From assembly GCF_030757795.1 (NCBI RefSeq), contig NZ_JAUQWH010000017.1, positions 1-64,000 of the forward strand: a DNA stretch of 64,000 bases, written 5' to 3'. The translations under genes and the position numbers were made by a program. The notes beneath the pieces were generated by a model. That model was given only the letters and a program-made list of their open reading frames with translations. It did not search any database and was not told the DNA's origin. Every line of letters begins with the position of its first letter. The first letter of the stretch is position 1. This document shows positions 23,802 through 35,992 of the stretch, one piece after another. This DNA is from Actinoplanes oryzae. Lineage in GTDB: Bacteria; Actinomycetota; Actinomycetes; Mycobacteriales; Micromonosporaceae.

Positions 23802-24244
23802 CGCAGGGCCTCCGCGTGCGCCGCCCGGGCAGCCGCGATCGATCCCACCAGCGCGGCGCGCTCGGCCGGGGCCTGCCGGCACGCGGCGGCCGCGGTCTTG
23901 TGCGCCGCCTGCTCGGCTTTGCGCAATGTGGCGAGGGTCTCGGCGCCGGCCGGTGCGCTCGAGGCTGCCGGCGCGGGAAGGCCGACGCCGATCAGCTGCG
24001 CCAGCGCCGTCGCGTGCTCCCGATGGTCCCCGGCGAGCGGGGCGAGGCGCCCGGCCTGAGCGGGATCGGCCACCACGGCCCGGTCGTACGCCCCCGCGAG
24101 CGCGAGCGCCTCGTCGAGCACGGGCTGCAACGGGTCCGGGGGCGGGGCGGGCTGGGGGTCGTCCGCGAGGAGGCCGCACCCCGCGAGGCTCGTGACACCG
24201 GCGGTCCCCGCGGCCGCGGCGAGGAGCTGACGTCTGTTCATCAA
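23798..24244 (-). CDS. Ala-rich lipoprotein with Tat-like signal
   Basis: A 148-residue protein. The signal MNRRQLLAAAAG has twin Arg and is followed by lipobox LAGC (Cys about 23), so export by Tat and lipid anchoring are plausible. The mature part is Ala-rich and helical (DHREHATALAQLIG, RKAEQAAHKTAAAACR), resembling a second ferritin-like/four-helix domain. ATG 24244 or 24241 may be used. It is coupled to the DUF4439 gene. A membrane-tethered lipoprotein plus soluble helical partner is the likely unit. Confidence 0.75.
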   Translation of the reverse strand: MMNRRQLLAAAAGTAGVTSLAGCGLLADDPQPAPPPDPLQPVLDEALALAGAYDRAVVADPAQAGRLAPLAGDHREHATALAQLIGVGLPAPAASSAPAGAETLATLRKAEQAAHKTAAAACRQAPAERAALVGSIAAARAAHAEALR

Positions 24245-24415
24245 GCCTAGTCAACACTATGGGCGCACGAAGTCACACGCACGGTGTCGCCGAGGGGCGT
24301 ACCCGCGTCGTGAGCTGCGCCGATGGCCCGGGCGGCGGGGCCCGTGGGGGTCTTCGCGGACCCTCGCGGGGGCCGGAATCGGTGCGGCGGCGGCCGGGCC
24401 CTCCGCGCGGCGCGT

Positions 24416-24528
24416 TACGCTCTGCGTCAGCCGCCGGGGAGATGGCCCCGGTGGCATGCCGGTGTTCCCGGCGAATCCCTGGTGGGCGCCGTCGGCCCGC
24501 CACAGGTGAGACAGAAGGGTTGGGCCCG
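24416..24528 (+). promoter_or_regulatory. Promoter and structured leader of rimP-nusA-ylxR
   Basis: TACGCT (24416-24421) is a good -10 box, giving a leader of about 100 bases. The leader holds two hairpins: GCCGG-TGTTC-CCGGC (24458-24472), and a bulged stem between CCTGGTGG and CCACAGG (24478-24506). No terminator T-run or known riboswitch was recognised; a role in control of rimP-nusA is possible. Confidence 0.4.
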
Positions 24529-25200
24529 ATGACGCAGCGTGGTCGCGCCGGCGCCCGGCCGGTGAACCGCCGTCCCGGCAGCGGCCGGGGGCGAGCGGAG
24601 GACAGTGCGCCGCAGCAGCCCGCGGCTCCCCGCATCGACCTGGTCGCCGCCCGCGCCCGGGTCCGTGACGTGATCGAGCCCGTGATCGTCGCCGCCGGCT
24701 ACGACCTGGAGGACGTCAGTCTGTCCCGGGCCGGCCGCCGGCACGTGGTCCGGGTGCTCGTGGACGGCGACGGCGGCATCAGCCTCGACGACGTCGCGAT
24801 CGTCTCGCGGGCCGTCTCGGACGCGCTCGACGCGGCCGAGGAGAGCGGCGGCGAGGTGCTCGCCGGCGAGTACCAGCTGGAGGTGGGCTCGCCCGGCGTC
24901 GACCGGCCGCTGACCCTGCCCCGGCACTGGCGGCGCAACGTGACCCGGCTGGTCACGGTCGCCGTCGCGGGCCGGTCGCTGACCGGCCGCGTCACGTCCG
25001 CCGACGAGACCGGTGTGGTTCTCGACGTGGACGGGAAGATCCAGGAGATCGCGTACGGCGACCTCGGCCCCGGCAAGGTGCAGATCGAGTTCAAGCGGCT
25101 CGACGAGGCGGTCTTCGCCGACGAGGACGACGTCGACGATGACGACGACGATGACGACGAAACCGACGACGACGAGGATGGGGAGGGCGAGGGAAGGTGA
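24529..25200 (+). CDS. rimP: Ribosome maturation factor RimP
   Basis: A 223-residue 30S assembly factor. The RimP N-domain (about 38-110) has the [11 protein letters not shown] motif and [14 protein letters not shown]; the SH3-like C-domain follows ([17 protein letters not shown]). The actinobacterial protein is extended at both ends: an Arg-rich 35-residue lead and a highly acidic tail with runs of Asp (about 203-218). ATG 24529 begins after a 100-base leader. Its stop overlaps the GTG of nusA (GTGA, 25197-25200), so the pair is coupled. Confidence 0.95.
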   Translation: MTQRGRAGARPVNRRPGSGRGRAEDSAPQQPAAPRIDLVAARARVRDVIEPVIVAAGYDLEDVSLSRAGRRHVVRVLVDGDGGISLDDVAIVSRAVSDALDAAEESGGEVLAGEYQLEVGSPGVDRPLTLPRHWRRNVTRLVTVAVAGRSLTGRVTSADETGVVLDVDGKIQEIAYGDLGPGKVQIEFKRLDEAVFADEDDVDDDDDDDDETDDDEDGEGEGR

Positions 25201-26213
25201 ACATCGACCTCGCGGCGCTGCGCGCCCTGGAGCGCGAGCGGGAGATCCCGTTCGACACGATCCTCGCGGCGATCGAGACCGCGCTGCTCACGGCCTACCG
25301 GCACACGGACGGGGCCGAGTCCCACGCCCGGGTGGAGATCGACCGCAAGAACGGCGCGGCCCTGGTCTTCGCCCAGGAGCTGGACGCCGACGGCGCGATC
25401 GTGCGGGAGTGGGACGACACGCCGCACGACTTCGGCCGGATCGCCGCCATGACGGCCAAGCAGGTCATCCTGCAGCGGCTGCGGGAGGCGACCGACGAGG
25501 CCCACTTCGGGGAGTACGCCGGCCGCGACGGTGACCTGGTCACCGGCATCGTGCAGGCCGACGCCGCCCGGGCCGAGAAGGGCATCGTGATCGTCGACCT
25601 CGGCAAGCTCGAGGCCGTGCTGCCGCAGGCCGAGCAGGTGCCGGGGGAGTCCTACGAGCACGGGTCCCGGATCCGGGCGATCGTGGTGCACGTCGCCAAG
25701 GGCTTCCGCGGCCCGCAGATCACCCTGTCCCGCTCGCACCCGGCCCTGGTCAAGAAGCTCTTCGCGCTCGAGGTGCCGGAGATCGCCGACGGGGTGGTCG
25801 AGATCGCGGCGATCGCGCGTGAGGCAGGTCACCGGACGAAGATCGCGGTGCGCTCGACGGTGCCCGGCGTCAATGCGAAGGGCGCCTGCATCGGGCCGAT
25901 GGGCCAGCGCGTCCGGGCCGTGATGAGCGAGCTGCACGGCGAGAAGATCGACATCATCGACTGGTCGGACGATCCCGCGCAGTTCGTCGGAAACGCCCTC
26001 TCACCTGCGAAGGCGTTGCGGGTGGAGGTCGTGGACCTGGCCTCGCGGACGGCCCGGGTGACCGTGCCGGACTTCCAGCTGTCGCTGGCGATCGGCCGGG
26101 AGGGGCAGAACGCCCGGCTGGCCGCGCGGCTGACCGGCTGGCGCATCGACATCCGGCCCGACAACGAGCCGGCCCCGGCCGCGGAGCGGGATGCCGCCGA
26201 GACCGGAAGCTGA
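25197..26213 (+). CDS. nusA: Transcription termination/antitermination factor NusA
   Basis: A 338-residue protein of the short actinobacterial form: N-terminal RNA-polymerase-binding domain (about 1-100), S1 RNA-binding domain (about 108-175, [20 protein letters not shown]) and two KH domains ([28 protein letters not shown] and [19 protein letters not shown]). It lacks the acidic C-terminal repeats of E. coli NusA, as usual in this phylum. GTG start overlapping rimP; the YlxR frame begins inside its 3' end. Confidence 0.96.
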   Translation: MNIDLAALRALEREREIPFDTILAAIETALLTAYRHTDGAESHARVEIDRKNGAALVFAQELDADGAIVREWDDTPHDFGRIAAMTAKQVILQRLREATDEAHFGEYAGRDGDLVTGIVQADAARAEKGIVIVDLGKLEAVLPQAEQVPGESYEHGSRIRAIVVHVAKGFRGPQITLSRSHPALVKKLFALEVPEIADGVVEIAAIAREAGHRTKIAVRSTVPGVNAKGACIGPMGQRVRAVMSELHGEKIDIIDWSDDPAQFVGNALSPAKALRVEVVDLASRTARVTVPDFQLSLAIGREGQNARLAARLTGWRIDIRPDNEPAPAAERDAAETGS

Positions 26214-26550
26214 CCGGATACGCGAAAGCCGCGTCCGAGGAGTAGACTTTTGCGAGGCCGGTCCGGTGCGCACCTGCATCGGTTGTCGCATGCGCGCTCC
26301 GGCCTCCCATCTGCTGCGGTTCGTTGCGGTGGAAGCGGGGGGTTCCCCCCGGCTTCAGCCTGATCCGGACCGGCGGCTGCCGGGGCGGGGTGCACATCTG
26401 CACCCCGATCCGGCTTGCTTCGCGCAAGCGGAGCGGCGACGCGCCTTCGGGCGTGCGTTGCGTCTCTCCGGCGTTGCTGACACCGGGCAGCTTGCCGAGC
26501 ACATCCGTGCGGCCCCGCCGCTCGGAACAACCGATGACGAGGCGTCGTAG
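26191..26550 (+). CDS. YlxR family RNA-binding protein (DUF448)
   Basis: A 119-residue small protein with the YlxR signature: [18 protein letters not shown] (two Cys), [15 protein letters not shown] and the basic helix [12 protein letters not shown]. YlxR is nearly always encoded between nusA and infB, and the structure suggests RNA or RNase P-related binding. I take the only ATG (26191), which overlaps nusA by 23 bases. GTG 26266 would give a 94-residue protein starting exactly at RTCIGC with an acceptable GAGG site, and cannot be excluded. Confidence 0.85.
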   Translation: MPPRPEADRIRESRVRGVDFCEAGPVRTCIGCRMRAPASHLLRFVAVEAGGSPRLQPDPDRRLPGRGAHLHPDPACFAQAERRRAFGRALRLSGVADTGQLAEHIRAAPPLGTTDDEAS

Positions 26551-26682
26551 CCCCGTCACGACCCAGCAAGGTAGGACGACCGACATGAGCACACGATGAA
26601 GTCCCTGAAATGACCAGGCTTCTAGTGCACGAGTGAGGTCGCTGCGGGTTCGCACTCGCACGGCCTCGAAGTGAGGAGTGCA

Positions 26683-29811
<3,129 letters not shown>

Positions 29812-29840
29812 TGATCTGACGCGAGGCTGAGACAAGCGGC

Positions 29841-29877
29841 GGCCCCCGGTGCGAAAGCACCGGGGGCCGTTGTCTTT
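29841..29877 (+). terminator. Rho-independent terminator of the infB operon
   Basis: GGCCCCCGGTGC (29841-29852), GAAA tetraloop, GCACCGGGGGCC (29857-29868), then GTTGTCTTT. A perfect 12-bp stem 30 bases after the infB stop. Confidence 0.9.
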
Positions 29878-29886
29878 ACTACTCAG

Positions 29887-30906
29887 ATGTCCCGCTACGC
29901 CCTGCTGCTCGCCCCGTCCGCCAACCGCGTCTACGCCGACCAGGCCGGCCGCCTGACCCGCGCGGAGCTCAGCGCCTTCTCCGGGGCCCTGTCCGCCCCG
30001 CTCGCGGACATCGCGGAGGCGACGATCGGCGGCGTCGGCTACGTCACCTTCGACGGCGCGCTGGAGCCCCGGGACGTCGCCCTGCTGTCCAACCTCTCCT
30101 CGGGCTACGCGCTCTTCGAGCAGCTGCCCGACGACCTGCTGCGGCCGGTCACGCTGACCCCGCTGGCGCGCTACGACAGCGACCTGATCACCATCCCGAA
30201 GTACGCGGGCAAGACCAACGAGCAGTTCACCAAGCTCGTGCTCAACCTCACCCTGCTCGCGTCGGCCTCCGCGGGCCGGATGCTCGACGCCCGGCTCACC
30301 GTCTGCGACCCGCTGGCCGGGCGCGGGACGACGCTCAACCAGGCCCTGATGTACGGCTACGACGGGCTCGGCATCGAGATCGACGGCAAGGACGTGGAGG
30401 CGTACAAGCTGTTCCTGCAGACCTGGCTCAAGCGCAAGCGGCTCAAGCACACCGCCGACCTGGTGCCCGTGCGGCGGCAGGGGCGCCGGGCCGCCCGCCG
30501 GCTCGAGGTGACGCTGGCGGCCAGCAAGGAAGATCACAAGGCCGGCGACACGCAGAAGGTCACGCTGATCCAGGCGGACACCACCCAGCTCGACGGCCTG
30601 CTGCGCCCCAGGTGCGCGGACGTCATCGTGGCCGACCTGCCGTACGGGGTCGCGCACGGCAGCTACGACGACGCCGGCGGCATCCGGCGCAGCCCTCTCG
30701 ACCTGCTCGAGCGGGCGGTCCCCGAGTGGGCCACGCTGCTGCGTCCCGGCGGGGCCATGGGCCTGTCGTGGAACACCAAGGTCGCCAAGCGGGAGCTGGC
30801 CGAGGACATCCTGCGGGCCAACGGGCTCGAGCCGGTCCCGTACGAGGACCTGAGCCACCGCGTCGACCAGGGCATCGAGCGCGACGTCATCGTGGCCCGC
30901 AACTAA
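29887..30906 (+). CDS. TRM11-like SAM-dependent methyltransferase
   Basis: A 339-residue protein. The C-terminal Rossmann methyltransferase domain has motif I as DPLAGRGTTLNQA (about 138-150) and motif IV as DLPYG (about 251-255), the D/N-P-P-Y type used by enzymes that methylate exocyclic or purine nitrogens in RNA or DNA. The N-terminal part (about 1-110) resembles the TRM11-type lead domain. A Lys/Arg-rich insertion (residues 180-215) between motifs I and IV may touch RNA. tRNA guanosine methylation is the best guess. It lies between the infB terminator and the DUF503 gene. Confidence 0.78.
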   Translation: MSRYALLLAPSANRVYADQAGRLTRAELSAFSGALSAPLADIAEATIGGVGYVTFDGALEPRDVALLSNLSSGYALFEQLPDDLLRPVTLTPLARYDSDLITIPKYAGKTNEQFTKLVLNLTLLASASAGRMLDARLTVCDPLAGRGTTLNQALMYGYDGLGIEIDGKDVEAYKLFLQTWLKRKRLKHTADLVPVRRQGRRAARRLEVTLAASKEDHKAGDTQKVTLIQADTTQLDGLLRPRCADVIVADLPYGVAHGSYDDAGGIRRSPLDLLERAVPEWATLLRPGGAMGLSWNTKVAKRELAEDILRANGLEPVPYEDLSHRVDQGIERDVIVARN

Positions 30907-30934
30907 CTCGGGTGCCCGCGCGGCCGGCCGGGCG

Positions 30935-30940
30935 TACTCT
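30935..30940 (+). promoter_or_regulatory. -10 box of the DUF503 gene
   Basis: TACTCT eight bases before ATG 30949; leaderless or nearly so. Confidence 0.45.
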
Positions 30941-30948
30941 GCTCGCTG

Positions 30949-31242
30949 ATGTACACCGAGACTGCGATCTTCGACCTGCTCCTGCCGGGTGACTCGCGCA
31001 CCTTGAAGCAGAAGCGTTCCTATGTCCGGCCGATCCTCGCGATGCTGAAGAAGTTCGAGGTCAGCGCCGCCGAGGTGGGCATGCACGACCTCTACGGGCG
31101 GGCCCAGATCGGGGTCGCCGCGGTGGCCGCCGAGCCCGCCCAGGCCCGGGCGGTCGTCGACACCTGTGAGCACCAGGTCGCCGGCCGTCCCGAGATCGAA
31201 CTGCTGTCGGTCAAGCGGCGGTTGTACGGCGACGAGGACTAG
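30949..31242 (+). CDS. DUF503 (YlxP-like) protein
   Basis: A 97-residue ferredoxin-like small protein with the family features LKQKRSYVRPIL near residue 22 and a C-terminal EIELLSVKRR. YlxP/DUF503 genes sit next to rbfA and infB in many Gram-positive bacteria and are suspected ribosome-assembly factors; no activity is established. A -10 box just upstream suggests its own transcript; rbfA follows after 90 bases, which include another -10-like TAGGCT (31269-31274). Confidence 0.88.
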   Translation: MYTETAIFDLLLPGDSRTLKQKRSYVRPILAMLKKFEVSAAEVGMHDLYGRAQIGVAAVAAEPAQARAVVDTCEHQVAGRPEIELLSVKRRLYGDED

Positions 31243-31332
31243 CGCGTTCGGCACCCGCGAGGCCTGGGTAGGCTTCGTGAGTTGGGCGGGGGAACCGGAT
31301 CCCCGCAGGCACGGTTGTCGGAGGTGGGCGTT

Positions 31333-31797
31333 ATGTCGGACCCGGCCAAGACTCGGCGGCACGCGGAGCGGGTGAAGGAGCTGGTGGCCTCGCTGGTGCG
31401 CGAGCTCAAGGACCCCCGCCTCGGCATGCTGACCGTGACGGACGCCCGGATCACCGGGGACCTGCGCGACGCGCAGGTGTTCTACACGGTCCTCGGCGAC
31501 GCGACGGAGCAGGCCTCGACGGCGGCGGCGCTGGAGAGCGCCAAGGGCATGCTGCGCAGCAGGGTGGGCCACGCCCTCGGGCTGCGGCACTCGCCGAGCC
31601 TCACGTTCGTCCTGGACAACGTGCAGGACCACGCCAAGGAGATCGACGATCTGCTGGCGGCGGCGCGGCACCGGGACGCCGAGGTGCAGCGGCTGGCCGC
31701 GGGCAAGCAGTACGCGGGCGACGCGGACCCGTACAAGACCGACGACGAGGACGAGGACGACGCGGACGAGCGGGTGGGCGCCGAGGAGAATCGGTGA
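31333..31797 (+). CDS. rbfA: Ribosome-binding factor A
   Basis: A 154-residue KH-like 30S maturation factor, needed for late assembly of 16S rRNA. Conserved parts: RVKELVASLVRELKDPRLGMLTVTDARITGDLRDAQVFY, then LGLRHSPSLTFVLDN (positions about 85-99). The acidic tail (DDEDEDDADE) is common in actinobacteria. ATG 31333 follows GAGGTGGG. Its stop overlaps the GTG of nrnA (GTGA), so the two are coupled as in mycobacteria. Confidence 0.95.
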   Translation: MSDPAKTRRHAERVKELVASLVRELKDPRLGMLTVTDARITGDLRDAQVFYTVLGDATEQASTAAALESAKGMLRSRVGHALGLRHSPSLTFVLDNVQDHAKEIDDLLAAARHRDAEVQRLAAGKQYAGDADPYKTDDEDEDDADERVGAEENR

Positions 31798-32840
31798 CCG
31801 ACACGGTCGCCGACACCTCCGTCGCCGCCCGGCCCGGGATCGCGGACGACGACTGGGCCGCCGCGGTGGCGGCGGTCCGGGGTCTCGCTCCCGGGGCACA
31901 GGTCCAGCTCGTCTGTCACGTGAACCCGGACGGGGACGCGCTCGGCAGCATGCTCGGCTTCGCGCTGGGCCTGCGCCGGCTCGGCGTCGGGGAGCTGCGG
32001 GCGTCCTTCCCGGGCCCGTTCGACGTCCCCGGCCCCTTCGCCGGCATGCCCGGCCTGGAGCTGCTGGTGCCGGAGGGCGAGGCGTTCGCCGAGCCCGACC
32101 TGCTGCTGGTCTTCGACGTGGCGGCGGAGTCCCGGATGGGCGCCCTCGCCGGCCGGCTCGCCGGTCCCGGCACGTGCGTGGTGCTCGACCACCACGCGAC
32201 GAACACCGGCTTCGGCGACGTGCGTCTCGTCGACCCGTTCGCGGCCGCGACCTCGGTGGTGGCGGTGGAGCTGCTCGACCGGCTCGGCGTCCCGTTCGAC
32301 CGGGCGATCGCCGAGTGCCTCTACATCGCGCTGACGACCGACACGGGCTCGTTCCGCTTCGACATGACCACCCCGCGGGTGCACGAGCTGGCGGCGCGGC
32401 TGCTCGCCACCGGGCTGCGGCCGGGGGACATCTCGCGGCGGATCTTCGACACCCGGCCGTTCGGGGCGACGAAGCTGTTCGCCGACGCGCTCGCCCGGGC
32501 GGAGCTGGATCCGGGGGCCGTGGGGGGCCTGGGGCTCGTGTGGACGTACGCGACGCTCGACGACCTGGCCCGGCACGGCCAGCAGCCGTACGTGCTGGAC
32601 GCCCTGATCGACCCGGTCCGCTGCGTGGCGGAGGCCGACGTGTCGGTCGTGGTCAAGCAGACCGGCCCGGAGGAGTGGGCCGTCTCGCTGCGCAGCAAGG
32701 GGGCGGTCGACGTCAGCGCGGTCGCGCTCGCCCTGGGCGGGGGCGGCCATCGGCTCGCGGCGGGCTTCACCGGCCACGGCACGCCGGCCGACGTGATGGC
32801 CACCGTCCGCGCCCAATTGGATCAACGTTCAGTAACATAG
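31794..32840 (+). CDS. nrnA: DHH/DHHA1 phosphoesterase, NrnA-type nanoRNase/pAp phosphatase
   Basis: A 348-residue manganese-dependent phosphoesterase. DHH domain motifs: NPDGDALGS (about 43-51), FDVAA, LDHHATN (the DHH motif) and TDTGSFRF; the DHHA1 domain ends with the substrate-binding GGGGHRLAAG. NrnA degrades 2-5-nt RNA and 3'-phosphoadenosine 5'-phosphate, the last step of RNA turnover. It is coupled to rbfA and followed by a strong terminator. No degradation of linear di-AMP/GMP can be read from sequence, though mycobacterial homologues do it. Confidence 0.93.
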   Translation: MTDTVADTSVAARPGIADDDWAAAVAAVRGLAPGAQVQLVCHVNPDGDALGSMLGFALGLRRLGVGELRASFPGPFDVPGPFAGMPGLELLVPEGEAFAEPDLLLVFDVAAESRMGALAGRLAGPGTCVVLDHHATNTGFGDVRLVDPFAAATSVVAVELLDRLGVPFDRAIAECLYIALTTDTGSFRFDMTTPRVHELAARLLATGLRPGDISRRIFDTRPFGATKLFADALARAELDPGAVGGLGLVWTYATLDDLARHGQQPYVLDALIDPVRCVAEADVSVVVKQTGPEEWAVSLRSKGAVDVSAVALALGGGGHRLAAGFTGHGTPADVMATVRAQLDQRSVT

Positions 32841-32854
32841 ACGTTACATTGCGT

Positions 32855-32896
32855 GGCGACAGGCCAACCCTCCTGGGCTGGCCTGTCGCCTTTTTT
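32855..32896 (+). terminator. Rho-independent terminator of rbfA-nrnA
   Basis: GGCGACAGGCCA (32855-32866), a 12-base loop, TGGCCTGTCGCC (32879-32890), then TTTTTT. Perfect 12-bp stem 14 bases after the nrnA stop; the strongest terminator in the window. Confidence 0.95.
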
Positions 32897-33344
32897 GCTT
32901 CCCGGTGGGTGGGACCGGCTGCGCAGAGACCGGGATTGAACGATAGTTTGGGTGAACGGAAGTTAGGTTTTTGCACGGTCATAACCCTGGCCGGCGGTGA
33001 AGACCTCGAGCCGCGCGTTCCGCGCCGCGCCGCGCGCCACCCCGCCCGGAAACCCCGGGCCCGGTCCCGCGAGGCCCGCTCGACGACGATCCTGTCCAGG
33101 AAGGACCCTTCATCATGGCCGCCAAGCCGAAGCCCCCGCCCGCCGACGACCCGCGCGAGCAGGCCCGTCGCGCCCTGCAGACCTCTCTCGACACGCGTCA
33201 GTAAGGCGCGCCGGGGTGCGTGAGTGCGCAGCCGCGGTGCGCGCCGGAGCGGGGGACGGGCGAGGGGTGTCGATCGACTCCGCCGACGTGTAACTGCCGA
33301 GCTGCGTTGCGATCCTTACGGCTGGGCGGGCATCATGGGCACTC
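32897..33344. other. Gene-poor region between nrnA and the MATE gene
   Basis: After the terminator, 32931-32995 is notably AT-richer (TTGAAC at 32936, then TAGTTT and TTAGGTTTTTG), suggesting a promoter. GC-rich sequence follows to a 29-codon ORF at 33115. 33205-33344 is featureless to me apart from the region just before the MATE start. Confidence 0.5.
33115..33204 (+). CDS. Small hypothetical protein, 29 aa
   Basis: ATG 33115 to TAA 33204 encodes a very short protein starting MAAKPKPPPADDPREQARR. AGGAAGG (33098-33104) lies ten bases before the ATG, and the TAA stop is rare in this GC-rich genome. The product is a Pro/Lys lead followed by an amphipathic helix (DPREQARRALQTSL). It lies in an otherwise empty region after a terminator and downstream of an AT-rich promoter-like block. 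Comparative conservation is needed to believe it; I recognise no family. Confidence 0.4.
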   Translation: MAAKPKPPPADDPREQARRALQTSLDTRQ

Positions 33345-34667
33345 ATGAGCCCGTCCGCCGCAAGGGTCGCCCACCCCACGCCGGCCCGCCGCATCGCCGG
33401 CCTCGCCCTGCCCGCGCTGGTGGTGCTGGCCGCCGAGCCGCTCTACGTGCTGGTCGACACGGCGGTCGTCGGTCATCTGGGCCGGGTTCCGCTGGCCGCG
33501 GTCGCTGTCGGCGGCACGGTAATGTCGCTGGCCGTGTGGTTCGGCACGCTGATGGCGTACGGGACGACCGGTCGCGCCGCGCGCCGCTTCGGGGCCGGTG
33601 ACCGCCCGGGTGCGGTGTCCGAGGGCGTCCAGGCCTCCTGGCTGGCCCTGATCACGGCGCTCGTGCTGGTGGTCCTGGCGCAGGCGTTCGCCGGTCCGCT
33701 GGCCCGCGCCCTCGCCGGCGACCCCGGGGCCGCCCGCGCCGCCGAGACGTGGCTGCGCATCGCCGTCCTGGGCGTGCCCGGCCTGCTGCTCGCCGCGGCG
33801 GGCAACGGCTGGATGCGCGGGGTGCAGGACACCCGGCGCCCGCTGTGGTTCGTGCTCGGCGCCAACGTGCTGTCCGCCGCCCTCTGCCCGCTGCTCGTCT
33901 ACGGCGCCGGCTGGGGCCTCGAGGGCTCGGCCGTGGCCAACGTCGCCGCCCAGACCGTGTCGGGCGGCCTCTTCCTGGCGGCCGTCGTGCGCGAGCGCGC
34001 GCCCCTGCGCCCGGTCCTGTCCGTCCTCGGCAACCAGCTGGTCCTCGGCCGCGACCTGCTCATCCGCGGCGCGGCCTTCCAGGCGTGCTGGCTGTCGGCG
34101 ACCGCCGTGGCCGCCCGCTTCGGCGTCGCCGCGGTCGGCGCCCACCAGATCGCCCTGCAGCTGTGGTTCTTCGCCGCCCTCGCCCTGGACGCGGTCGCCA
34201 TCGCCGCGCAGTCGCTGGTCGGCGCGGCCCTCGGCGCCGGGGACACCGGCGCCGCCCGGGGGATCGCCCGCCGGGTCACCCTGGTCGGCGGGATCTCCGG
34301 AGTCGCGTTCGCCGTGCTCGCCGCCGCCGGCGCCGGCGTGATCCCGCGCCTGTTCACCAGCGACGCGGCCGTGCACGACCAGGCCGCCCTCGTGTGGCCG
34401 TGGTTCGTGGCGATGCTGCCCTTCGCCGGCGTGGTCTACGCACTCGACGGGGTGATGATCGGGGCCGGCGACGTCGGCTATCTGCGCACGATGACGCTGA
34501 TCGGGGCGGTGGGCGGGTTCCTGCCGCTGATCTGGCTCGCGCACGCCTTCGCCTGGGGGCTGCCCGGCATCTGGGCGGGGCTGGCCGCGTTCACGCTCGT
34601 CCGGCTGGTCGCGCTGCTGATCCGCTGGCGCGGCAGCCGATGGGCGGTGGTGGGCGTCGCCCGCTGA
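33345..34667 (+). CDS. MATE family efflux transporter (DinF-like)
   Basis: A 440-residue transporter with about twelve helices in two similar halves. The first helix region PTPARRIAGLALPALVVLAAEPLYVLVDTAVVGHLG matches the DinF branch of MATE exporters, which expel cationic compounds using H+ or Na+. In M. tuberculosis a dinF-like gene also lies between nrnA and truB, so this is backbone rather than accessory. ATG 33345 was chosen for conservation of the following residues. Confidence 0.93.
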   Translation: MSPSAARVAHPTPARRIAGLALPALVVLAAEPLYVLVDTAVVGHLGRVPLAAVAVGGTVMSLAVWFGTLMAYGTTGRAARRFGAGDRPGAVSEGVQASWLALITALVLVVLAQAFAGPLARALAGDPGAARAAETWLRIAVLGVPGLLLAAAGNGWMRGVQDTRRPLWFVLGANVLSAALCPLLVYGAGWGLEGSAVANVAAQTVSGGLFLAAVVRERAPLRPVLSVLGNQLVLGRDLLIRGAAFQACWLSATAVAARFGVAAVGAHQIALQLWFFAALALDAVAIAAQSLVGAALGAGDTGAARGIARRVTLVGGISGVAFAVLAAAGAGVIPRLFTSDAAVHDQAALVWPWFVAMLPFAGVVYALDGVMIGAGDVGYLRTMTLIGAVGGFLPLIWLAHAFAWGLPGIWAGLAAFTLVRLVALLIRWRGSRWAVVGVAR

Positions 34668-34690
34668 GGAGCGTCTGGTTGGGTTAGGGC

Positions 34691-35572
34691 GTGAACGTCG
34701 ACGGTCTCATCGTTGTGGACAAGCCGGCCGGGATGACCTCCCATGACGTGGTCGCCCGGATCCGGCGGCTCGCCAGAACCCGCCGGGTGGGGCACGGCGG
34801 CACGCTCGACCCGATGGCCACCGGCGTGCTGATCATCGGGGTCAACCGGGCGACCCGCCTGCTCACCTATGTGATCGGCGCCCGCAAGAGCTACGCGGCG
34901 ACCATCCGACTGGGCCAGTCCACGATCACCGACGACGCCGAGGGCGACGTCACGGCGACCACGCCCACCGGCGCGGTGACCGACGAGGCGATCCGGGCCG
35001 GTCTCGTGGCGCAGACCGGGGAGATCGACCAGGTGCCCAGCGCGGTCAGCGCCATCAAGATCAAAGGCGAGCGGGCGTACAAGCGGGTCCGCGACGGCGA
35101 ACAGGTCGAGCTGGCCGCCCGCCGCGTCACCGTCTTCCGCCTCGACGTCCTCGACATCCGCCGCGGGGACGGGGTGATCGACGTCGACGTGGAGGTCGAC
35201 TGCTCCAGCGGCACCTACATCCGGGCGATCGCGCGGGACCTGGGTGCCACGCTCGCGGTGGGGGGCCACCTGACTGCCCTCCGGCGTACGGCCGTGGGCG
35301 ACCTCACCCTCGCCGACGCCGCCACGCTGCCGGAGCTGGAGGAGCGCGCCCCGGATGTGATCGGGCTGCCGATGAGCGAGGCCGCCCGGCAGGCGTTCCC
35401 CGCGCGCGAGGCGACCGAGGACGAGGCCCGGGTGCTGAGCCACGGCGGCCCGCTGGCACCGGTCGGCATCCAGGGCCCGTACGCCGTCTTCGCCCCCACC
35501 GGCGACGTCCTGGCGATCGTCTCGGAGCGCGAGGGCCGGGCCCGCGCCGAGATCGTGCTCGCCCCGGCATAG
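34691..35572 (+). CDS. truB: tRNA pseudouridine(55) synthase TruB
   Basis: A 293-residue enzyme that makes pseudouridine 55 in the T-loop of tRNAs. The catalytic Asp lies in GHGGTLDPMATGVL (about residue 40); YxxxI/RLGQST and SSGTYIRAIARDLG are the other conserved blocks; a short C-terminal PUA-like part follows. GTG 34691 gives DGLIVVDKPAGMTSH near the start, as in the family. A TAGGGC box immediately before the start may belong to its promoter. Confidence 0.95.
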   Translation: MNVDGLIVVDKPAGMTSHDVVARIRRLARTRRVGHGGTLDPMATGVLIIGVNRATRLLTYVIGARKSYAATIRLGQSTITDDAEGDVTATTPTGAVTDEAIRAGLVAQTGEIDQVPSAVSAIKIKGERAYKRVRDGEQVELAARRVTVFRLDVLDIRRGDGVIDVDVEVDCSSGTYIRAIARDLGATLAVGGHLTALRRTAVGDLTLADAATLPELEERAPDVIGLPMSEAARQAFPAREATEDEARVLSHGGPLAPVGIQGPYAVFAPTGDVLAIVSEREGRARAEIVLAPA

Positions 35573-35596
35573 CGTCCGGCCGGACGGACGCCGGGG

Positions 35597-35992
35597 TCAC
35601 CTCGCCGGGAGGTGCTCCGCGACGACGGCGATCAGGTCGGCGGCCGCGTAGGGCTTGTCGAGGAAGCCGTCGCAGCCCGCCTCGACCGCGGCGGCACGGT
35701 CCTGGGGGAGGACGCTGGCCGTCACCGCGACGACCACCGGCCTGCGGCGGTCGGCGCCGATGCGGCCGGTGGCGAGGTCGCCCGCCAGGGTGAGGCCGTT
35801 GCCGTCCGGGAGGTTCATGTCGAGGAGCACCAGGTCGACGTCGGCGGTGTTGAGCTGCGTGCGGGCGGCGGCGAGGCTGTTCGCGTCGATGATCTCGGCG
35901 TCGCGGACGGCGGCGATCTCGGCGCGGGCCAGGACGGCCTTGACCAGGGTGCGGTTGAGTTCCTCGTCCTCGACCAGCAGGATGCGGCTCAC
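35597..35992 (-). CDS. Stand-alone receiver (CheY-like) protein
   Basis: A 131-residue single REC domain: acidic cluster EDEE at 8-11, phosphorylatable Asp in LLDMNLPDG (about 58), Thr in VTAS and Lys in LDKPYAA. It has no output domain. GTG 35992 overlaps the stop of the hybrid kinase (GTGA), so it is made with the kinase and is probably its phosphorelay partner or a competitive phosphate sink. Convergent with truB. Confidence 0.9.
   Translation of the reverse strand: MSRILLVEDEELNRTLVKAVLARAEIAAVRDAEIIDANSLAAARTQLNTADVDLVLLDMNLPDGNGLTLAGDLATGRIGADRRRPVVVAVTASVLPQDRAAAVEAGCDGFLDKPYAAADLIAVVAEHLPAR

Noticed and set aside
23383-24257. Single long minus-strand gene covering both the DUF4439 and lipoprotein loci
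   Set aside because: The frame in the lipoprotein half is Arg/Gly shadow sequence; the other frame gives a lipobox and Tat-like signal there, and a GTGA overlap joins two separate genes.
24416-24528. Known riboswitch upstream of rimP
   Set aside because: The stems do not match the cobalamin, TPP, FMN, SAM or glycine consensus cores that I can recall; only generic hairpins are visible.
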